Shown piece after piece: positions 5,857 to 6,179 of a DNA stretch of 6,179 bases (its first letter is position 1; every line of letters begins with the position of its first letter). The position numbers and the translations under genes were made by a program. A model generated the notes under the pieces. That model did not search any database. It was given only the letters and a program-made list of their open reading frames with translations, and was not told the DNA's origin. Source of the stretch: Coriobacteriales bacterium (GTDB lineage Bacteria; Actinomycetota; Coriobacteriia; Coriobacteriales; UBA8131); the NCBI GenBank assembly GCA_031254905.1, contig JAIRTN010000043.1:1-6179 (forward strand), written 5' to 3'.

Positions 5857-6179
5857 ATGCCAAAACCGCTGTTTAAGCGTGGTGCTGAGGCAACCTCAGA
5901 ACTTGCTCAGGAAATCATCAAACGCGCCGACGCGAAGAATATCACCATCGGCACCGCGGAATCCTGCACTGGCGGCATGGTGGCGGCCGCGTTGACATCG
6001 GTGCCGGGCGCCTCGGAGGTCTTTACGGGCGCGGTTGTGAGTTACACAAACGAGGTTAAGGTTGCTCTGCTCGACGTAAAGAGCGAGACACTACTCAAAG
6101 AGGGGGCGGTAAGCGAGAAGGTTGCCCTCGAGATGGCGCGCGGCGCCCGCAAGGCGCTCTGCGTTGACTATGCGGTAAG
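5857..6179 (+). CDS. pncC: CinA C-terminal-domain protein, nicotinamide-nucleotide amidase (3' end outside window)
   Basis: The first 107 residues of a CinA-family protein; the frame runs off the window. PncC enzymes deamidate nicotinamide mononucleotide to nicotinate mononucleotide in pyridine nucleotide salvage. The hallmark TAESCTGG is at 33-40, with Ser36 as probable nucleophile, and SYTNEVKVALL follows at 62-72, with Lys68 matching the conserved lysine. The fold begins within about 20 residues of the start, so the N-terminal CinA domain found in long CinA proteins is absent; hence the PncC name. AAGGAG at 5841-5846 lies 7 bases before GTG 5854 and 10 before ATG 5857; the two starts are adjacent and in frame, so the start is uncertain by one codon. 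It follows pgsA after 40 bases, a conserved pairing often continued by recA. Confidence 0.92.
   Translation, partial: MPKPLFKRGAEATSELAQEIIKRADAKNITIGTAESCTGGMVAAALTSVPGASEVFTGAVVSYTNEVKVALLDVKSETLLKEGAVSEKVALEMARGARKALCVDYAV

Noticed and set aside
1..6179. Novel defence, mobile or secretion system
   Set aside because: All six genes belong to familiar housekeeping families in a conserved order; there are no transposase, integrase, toxin-antitoxin or att-like signals.

Overview
The window is a compact housekeeping cluster from a high-GC bacterium. All six genes are on the + strand, in the order ftsK (5' end missing), a RodZ/YmfM-type membrane HTH protein, yajQ, rimO, pgsA and a short CinA/PncC amidase (3' end missing). 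The backbone 'FtsK/SpoIIIE translocase - HTH membrane protein - pgsA - cinA' is an old conserved order; in Bacillus subtilis it runs spoIIIE...ymfM-pgsA-cinA-recA, so recA may lie just downstream. GC-rich codons, a RimO gene beside pgsA, a YajQ protein and a TTG start suggest a high-GC actinobacterium, possibly a coriobacterium such as an Eggerthellaceae member. That placement comes from memory of gene order and protein character, not from a search.

Layout: 1-1536 carries the motor and DNA-reading end of FtsK. 1537-1725 is the only sizeable gap; it holds a 9-bp tandem repeat, a weak hairpin and the ribosome binding site of the next gene. From 1726 onward the genes are tightly packed, with gaps of 22, 8, 29 and 40 bases, and are probably co-transcribed. 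1726-2910 is the membrane HTH protein, 2933-3433 yajQ, 3442-5136 rimO, 5166-5816 pgsA and 5857-6179 the start of the amidase.

The genes do not form one pathway. FtsK moves chromosomal DNA at division, the RodZ-type protein probably acts in envelope or cell-shape control, YajQ is a nucleotide-binding protein, RimO modifies ribosomal protein S12, PgsA makes the phosphatidylglycerolphosphate precursor of anionic phospholipids, and PncC recycles nicotinamide mononucleotide. They are linked by conserved neighbourhood and probably by shared transcription.

I see no new system, mobile element, CRISPR array or RNA gene. The unusual points are structural. Low-complexity in-frame insertions sit at loops or domain junctions in FtsK, the RodZ-type protein and RimO, the largest splitting the RimO TRAM domain. 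A 28-bp duplication at the rimO-pgsA junction seems to have replaced an older overlapping end of rimO. Codon style drifts from C-ending to G/T-ending along ftsK and rimO.
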